Source: Liolophura sinensis | Lineage: Eukaryota; Mollusca; Polyplacophora; Chitonida; Chitonidae | Assembly: GCF_032854445.1 (NCBI RefSeq) | Contig: NC_088303.1 | Coordinates: 14,825,501-14,889,500 of the forward strand | Direction: 5' to 3' | Length of the DNA: 64,000 nt | Part shown: positions 57,610 through 64,000 of the stretch, in pieces | How the letters are laid out: each line of letters begins with the position of its first letter | Position numbering within the stretch: position 1 is the first letter of the stretch | The notes under the pieces: generated by a model | Seen by the model: only the letters and a program-made list of their open reading frames with translations | The model's database searches: none | Told to the model about the DNA's origin: nothing | Translations under genes and position numbers: made by a program

Positions 57610-58845
57610 CCATTATGACCCATAAATTATGAGAAAGAAGCTCATTTGATAAACAGATGAGCCTTACATGAACCCAAAGGATTTCGCTTCATATACCTTG
57701 GGATTTCATAGGCTCAATATCACATACCCCTGTCAAAACATTTATGTTCATTGTCCAATGATAGATGATGCTTGATTTTTGCCGCATGGCACCCCTATTT
57801 ATTGTTTCTTCTCCCTGAATCATGCTGGTTAATTGAAAGTTATCAGAGCATCAGATCCACGCATTTGTATTTAAACACAAAACAGAAAAACAGAGGGAAA
57901 TGAACGCAACGCCAAGAAAACAACGCATTACATGTACCTAACTATATTTTAATTGAACAACAACTGTAATAATAAATATGATGGCATTGTTTCTGTTTTC
58001 TTTGCTTAATTGTTTCATGTTATTTTCTCAATCTGTTGCAGATCCATGTCACTCCAAACAAAAACAACCTTCCGATATCTCTTGTGGATCAGCAAAACCT
58101 CACTTCGAGTCTTATAAAATCTTCCACAGATCTCGCTACGGATGACGTATAGCGTTCATGTGTTTTAGTTCTGAGTAACACAGGACTGCAGCGATGTACA
58201 AGTATATTGTGACCGAGACACAGTATACCGTACTCTTATCTGGCACATTTCATATCTGATACATTTGGAACATAATCGTCTCTACAGTAGACCCTAAGTA
58301 CGCTCTTTAGACAGTGTTACGGCTCTTATTTAATAGAGTGGTACATGTAGTTTTAAAAAGATATGGCCATACAGACTAGAAAAGATTCCAGTACAAATAC
58401 ATGCATAAAGGTAAACAATTACAGGAGCTTATACAAGTTTGTTATGGTGTCGTGTACAGGGATAACACTATATACATTTATAGCTTGAAAACATCATAAA
58501 AATAAATGCCATTTATTAAAATGCATATTTACATCTAATAATTTCAGCAAACGATATACGGGGTTGTTTCCCTTACATTCCAGAACTGTAGCGACATACT
58601 CAAGTAGGTTTATACGTACATGGAATGGGAAGCTGGCCCCGTTTAGAATATACCTGTCCCATGCAAACTGCTTTGTTAGTAAACCACACAGGTAGTGTTG
58701 AGTAAGTGTTACGCTATTTCACAATTTGGCAGCTTCCACATTGGCAGATCTTGCTGACTTCCCCTTTGTTTCATTCCTTGTGTCCATGTTACATTGACCT
58801 GTGATAAGCAAAATAACAACGGGATATAGAACGGAACTGGTTGTC
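57610..58845. other. Intergenic, nothing recognised
   Basis: AT-rich, no exon or array seen. Confidence 0.35.
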
Positions 58846-58850
58846 TTCCT

Positions 58851-58945
58851 GAATGTGTTCTCAGATCATGAATGTGTTCTCAGATCATGAATATGTTCTC
58901 AGATCATGAAGGCGTTCTCAGATCATGAATGTGTTCCCAAATCAT
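58851..58945. repeat. 19-bp tandem repeat
   Basis: Five units of GAATGTGTTCTCAGATCAT with small changes in the last two. Confidence 0.9.
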
Positions 58946-59239
58946 AAATGTGTTGGCAGCTTGAGATCTCCGTCTTATACTGTCTAAAAGCAAATGTGTA
59001 CCACAGGCACACAGGAATTGTAACTAATTTGCACAGAAATATCAATGGTACACTTTTTATGTGTAACAAATTGTGGGCCTGTGATATACATCTTGTTTAC
59101 ATCGCGGGTTACATGAAGACGTGTGCACGAAACGGTACACATTCGTTCTTTGAGAGTACAGGTGCTTCAAGTTCCCGACCTGCTCATTGGGATGTCAGCC
59201 ATTGCTGCACCCATATAATCGTGAGATTCTGACTAAACT

Positions 59240-60810
59240 GAAGAACATGCCAGATATAATCATAAAATATAATTTTCGATATATCATCAGATAGTATCAT
59301 ATACCCTAATACGTTTGAATAGACACAGTGGATATTAACAGTAAAAAGCTTTGTATAAAATAAACTTTAGATTAAATAAGGTTTTCTTAATTGTGAATAA
59401 AAACTAAATACACTAAGAAAGGGGCACAGAGAAGTATTCACATTGATATAATCTCCATAACAATTATGAGTATTGAAAAAGTCCTCATTAGTTTCACCGA
59501 ATACATATTAAGTAACTTCATGACAAAGGTTACGAAATTATATCGTTATAATCCATCTATATAAGTGGGAGATAAAAGAATGGTGGCATTAATTAGATTG
59601 CTACGGAATCATGCAATAGTTCACTTACCGCGTTACAACCGTAAATACATGACAAAAGCACGACATTATCTAACGTTCAGAAACTGTCAGTATTACACCA
59701 TGGGTGTAGATTTGTAATGGGCTACACAGCGGGTCTGGCCGATTCCAATTGTTATGTAATCGTCATGCTTGTTGGCCCTTCAGTTTGCTATGCGAGGATT
59801 TTATCTTTATGGGAAAGAACCATAAAAGTAATGTAAAAATCAATGTAACTCTACATTTAAAAATACGTTTAGTTATGTTTTTAGATTTTTTTTTCTTCAC
59901 TGAATGAAATGCTTTGGAATGTTTAGATTATCAGGCTGTTTTTATGGACCATAATAGTAATATATGACGAACATACAACTTTGTCTACAGTTTTGTGTTT
60001 AAGCCTGAAAACAATTTTTGTGAACTCTACTATGTAACGTGCATACAAAAAACACTTGTCTTGTATGAACACAAACGTGTTTTCTTTTCAACCAAGTTAT
60101 TGTGTCATATTTGAACAACTCTATCTTGTGCTGAATTAAACACTATGGGTCTTGTTTGTGTTTTACTATTTTGCAACACAACACGTGTCCTTCACATTTA
60201 TCTAACACATGTTTGTGTTGTGGTAACACACTTCTGTGTTGAATGAAAGAACACAAGTTTCAACACATGTGTTTTTGTGTGTGTACCTGGTATTAACTAC
60301 CTGTTTTAGGCCCATAGAAAAACCGACGTGACGTCAGTGGAGCCATGCGTTGTCAAAATGGTCTGTAAAGCCCACGTTATAATCCAAACAATTACTGCAT
60401 TTAATTCAGTTTAAAACCATCTAAAACAAATAACTGTGCGGTTAGATTCAGTAGTGTATGCTCTTTCTCCTGAAGGCTCACTCACGTTTGGGTTTTCCAT
60501 TCTTTTAAGGCTTTTGTAATATCAACTTTGGTCAGCATGAGATTCTAGGAGAAAAGTGGCTATTCAAGAAAAACCAGATCGGAAGTCGCGTTAATTCAAG
60601 TGGGACTCGCACGAGATGGTCTGTCCTTCATTCTCACTGGCCAAAGCCGCGGGACTTTTAGAATTTGAACGCGAATGAAACGAAACGACATTGAAAGCAG
60701 ATAACAGAATTGGCGATCCTACATTACGCATTTCCAGGCAGACGCTATATAGAAAGTGGAGAGTGCTTAGAATCAGGTAATTTTGTCGAGTGATGAGACT
60801 ATATTCGTGC
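59240..60810. other. Downstream flank of the Ly6-like gene; AACACA/TGTGTT-rich patch
   Basis: No gene seen. At 60060-60295 the words AACACA, ACACGTGT and TGTGTT recur on both strands, suggesting a degraded foldback element. Confidence 0.35.
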
Positions 60811-60815
60811 CGCTT

Positions 60816-63800
60816 TCACCAGGACAAAATGACCGCGCTCCATAGCAGCCCTAATGACGTCATAAGGACACCGGCCATACTTTGGGTTACGGCACCACTA
60901 ATGCAGTTATTGTCCGAACAAAAGCAGGTCTCTCCCTTATAAGATTTCACGTTTCTGGGTTTGATGGGGATTCTGTTAGGGTAGTAGGTCAAGGCCTGTC
61001 TCAGATATTCTCTCTGCTTTCCTCCATCGTCCTCGCAATACTCGTCATCGTTATCTTCCGGTACTTCAATACACATGCGCACTGCTATTTCTATGGGAAT
61101 AGCCGGATCTGTAAGATAAAGAAAACAATGCGACGATGATTAAAGCCTTTCTTGCACCATCTTTGTGTTATTTAGCTTATCTTTTATCTTTCCCTGATAA
61201 ACTTGTAATGTATGAAATACGCAGTAAGTCAGCAGCTTAATTACTCGTGTACATGCAGTGTTAAGAACTCTTTATTATACACGTTGGCCATTGTCTAATT
61301 TTCTAAATTTTCTCATCTAAGACAACATATAGCGAGCGTAGGTCGTTCACTCTACATGCATTTCATACATTTCAGTACTGCAAAACCATCTCGCTTTCAA
61401 TTGGCAGAAATTTCAAGATAAAAAGATAAATGTGTTTTAAATAAATTTATTCTGCGTAAATTATCGCACTGTTATTTTAAAGAACTGATCAATTGTAGAC
61501 GTAGATGTCTATTATCACTCCATATTCTCTTCTGGGCTTATACACTAGACAGCACTACATGTTATCTTTGAAACACTATAAAATTCGGCTTGCATTTTTT
61601 TTATCTGGAATGTTATACTGTATTTGACCTAGACGTTTCTGAAGAATACCCTTCTACCGCACGCCGCCTGTATCTCTATAGAAAATATGAATGTAAGGTT
61701 GCAATGTTATTACTATTTTGCCATCTTGACCAGTTTACACCAATGTGAAACTCCGATGTGTTACATGCACATGTACAAATCGCAGAAAAACAAATTGTCT
61801 TCTTCTGTAACGCTACAATGATTGGGTACTGCCCACTGACCGTTTTGTGAGCCGAAAATATGCAGTACATAAATGATGTCAGAGTGGTATTTTGTTGTTT
61901 AGGGCTTATTACGTGATTTCCAACAGGTTGTCAGGACTGTAAATTATCAAGTCAACAGAAATGCACCTAAGAATAAGCTCGACATCTGTGTTTATTTGTT
62001 TCATTGGTACCCAAGGCAGACGGTGTCTATATATGTTTAAAGAAATAGCATTAAAAATAATTTTCTTTAAACGTTCTTTAAAAGTTTTATATTCTGTTTA
62101 AAAAAGTGTATGTAAACATAAGATATCAAAAGACCAACCCACCAAAAAACTGACCGACTGACAGTCAAGACCGACCTATAAACAGACGAGCGACTTATAG
62201 AGCTGTCTCCTGCTATGTGTCAGAATGTAATCTGCATACTGTGCGTTATGGGGGATATTTCTCTACTGCAGACTACCCAAAAACAAACAAACAAAAAAAA
62301 ACCCCTACACACATGGTAAACATATGTCATTTATACAGAGGAATATATGTGCTCTCAAACGGACATAATCTATAACTTAGGCCAGGTTAGATTAATGCCC
62401 AGTCCCTACCGAGTTTATAAATACAACTGAGGATGTTAACAGTCTTCATACGTGTGCATGTATATACAGCTGGGTTCGAACGTGTCACGACAGAATGTGA
62501 TGAGCGGAAGACCAAAAGGATTACAAGTTTTAGCTACATATAGGAAAAGAAGTATAAGGTGGTTCATAAAGGATTAGCCTTAAAACGACAATACCTGGAT
62601 GTATTTTTAGCAAAATGATGTCACATCTTCAATACATATTTAACTTGGAATTAAAAAACGATCGAATAAAAAAGTACATGTATACTTTTAATCAATGTGA
62701 AAATTAAGACAGCCAAGATTGCTAGAGGAGAATGAATTCTATTGTCAATTTTGCCGTTATTTTGAATTAAATAGTCAGTAAACTATATCCTCACAAATAA
62801 AACCGGTAGTAGTCAAGGAAATTAAATATGCCTGGAGTTAACCATTTAGACATTTATATATCTAGAAGGCTGTTAATCGCAGAAAAACAAATTGTCTTCT
62901 TCTGTAACGCTACAATGATTGGGTACTGCCCACTGACCGTTTTGTGAGCCGAAAATATGCAGTACATAAATGATGTCAGAGTGGTATTTTGTTGTTTAGG
63001 GCTTATTACGTGATTTCCAACAGGTTGTCAGGACTGTAAATTATCAAGTCAACAGAAATGCACCTAAGAATAAGCTCGACATCTGTGTTTATTTATGTCG
63101 CAAGACATAAATAATTATGTAGATCGATCGTAAGACATTAATAAGCATGTATATCAATATACACGAAAAGAATTTACATGTGGGTATCTACGATTTGTTT
63201 TTTGTCAAGATGGCAAATTTTCAAAGGAACATGTTTTAAGATTTATCCGTATACTAGTTAAAAACTTTTGTAAATAGCTTAAAGTAAAAATTGACATATG
63301 ACATCGCTTAAAGGTACATTTTATGTATGCTTTATATACAATCTCTGGGAAGGCATTTGTTTGGCATAATACTGATGAAGGCACTCTTCAGCCGTATGGG
63401 CCTACGCGATTCCAATGAGGGTCGTGAGTGTCTATTCTCTTAAAACGTTATATATACTTTAAATACTGTTACATCCAACATAGTGGAAGTGATGGGAGAT
63501 AGAAAGCTATTATAATGGTTAACAGTTTCTAAAATTTAAAACTTTACAAAACGATTCTGAAAATATACACTTATACAATGTTTGGCATTATAAATGTTGA
63601 AACTATAATAATCTAACATTATATATCACAACCTGCAAACAATGATTACGTGTCAAAACAGTTTAAACTGTAGCTACTCACAGTTTACACGATGTACCAT
63701 TTTAACACTTGTAAAATGTTGATAACCTAAAATTTGCATTTTAAATGAATACTTCCGGTCTATACCTTGTTCACTCTGACCGTCGACCTTGACAGACGCC

Positions 63801-64000
63801 CGACCCCGAATCAAGCCACACTTGTACTCGGCGTTGTCTCCGGGACGTTCACACTTGGCCAGACGCGCACTGTGCTCATTAGAACCGATGGTCACATTGT
63901 TATATGGGCATCTTGGGGAGATGAGATTGTCGAGGGAACTCCGGATCAGGCCATGGTAGGAGCGATGAGTGATATGCAGGCACTGCAGGCAATCTATGGC
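60816..64000 (-). CDS. GPI-anchored Ly6/Quiver-type three-finger protein (5' partial)
   Basis: Two exons joined in phase 1: 64000-63766 (runs off the window) and 61108-60816 (TGA at 60816-60818), about 175 residues. Ten cysteines are visible (DCLQC, PRC, AKC, YKC; then RMC, EYC, CFCSDNNC), the pattern of Ly6/uPAR/Quiver domains. It ends with ISGA followed by a hydrophobic tail (MAGVLMTSLGLLWSAVILSW), a typical GPI-anchor signal. Donor AAG|GTATAG and acceptor TTTATCTTACAG are good. Proteins of this type (for example insect Quiver/Sleepless) tune ion channels or receptors at the cell surface; the role here is unknown. The signal-peptide exon must lie to the right. Confidence 0.8.
61778..61997. 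repeat. 220-bp direct repeat, copy 1
   Basis: By eye identical to 62875-63094 (offset 1097 bp). Lies in the intron of the Ly6-like gene. No coding content. Confidence 0.9.
62875..63094. repeat. 220-bp direct repeat, copy 2
   Basis: Second copy of 61778-61997 from AATCGCAG to TGTTTATTT. The 877 bp between copies show no ORF or LTR-type internal features. Confidence 0.9.

Noticed and set aside
61778-63094. LTR retrotransposon with 220-bp LTRs
   Set aside because: Ends lack TG/CA, and I saw no primer-binding site, polypurine tract, ORF or target duplication.

Overview
This window is animal (metazoan) nuclear DNA: AT-rich, with many small exons flanked by consensus splice sites, long introns and many short interspersed repeats. 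The repeats are tRNA-headed SINEs whose 3' part is of the type known from mollusc genomes, in at least 13 partial or complete copies, plus a second tRNA-derived SINE family. With the gene content this points to a lophotrochozoan, most likely a mollusc; species cannot be fixed from the sequence.

Layout. (1) About 1-8.4 kb, plus strand: the 3' part of a TCF19-like chromatin gene (FHA end, acidic middle with a SUMO-interaction-like motif, basic region, C-terminal PHD finger). Its last exon has seeded an 89-bp tandem array of about 14 units running into the 3' UTR. (2) 9.0-11.8 kb: a SINE, then a large composite 37-38-bp minisatellite with three unit subfamilies and an internal inversion. (3) 12.75-38.3 kb, plus strand: one complete 29-exon gene (about 1487 aa) for a secreted mosaic astacin metalloproteinase: signal peptide, three C-type lectin-like domains (CTLDs), coiled coil, propeptide with a furin-type site, astacin catalytic domain, TSP1, a four-cysteine WSC-like module, two more TSP1, LamG, EGF, LamG. 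I do not know this combination as a described family and it is the main find. The reading frame closes across nearly all splice junctions and implies two GC-AG introns. (4) 40.6-41.96 kb, minus strand: the coding exon of an unnamed Cys/His-rich, probably zinc-binding protein. (5) 42-60 kb: gene-poor, with microsatellites, SINE copies, one unrecognised 212-codon minus-strand ORF and a weak membrane-anchor ORF. (6) 60.8-64.0 kb, minus strand: the last two exons of a GPI-anchored Ly6/Quiver-type protein, 5' end beyond the window, with an apparently identical 220-bp direct duplication in its intron.

A recurring theme is tandem amplification of gene parts: the TCF19-like last exon (89 bp) and the astacin-gene exon 8 splice acceptor (five copies at exact 54-bp spacing). 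The large gene would act outside the cell (cleavage plus carbohydrate, matrix or glycan binding), the TCF19-like protein in chromatin reading, the Ly6 protein at the cell surface. Nothing suggests that these neighbours work in one pathway. All exon boundaries are read by eye from splice consensus and phase, without transcript support.
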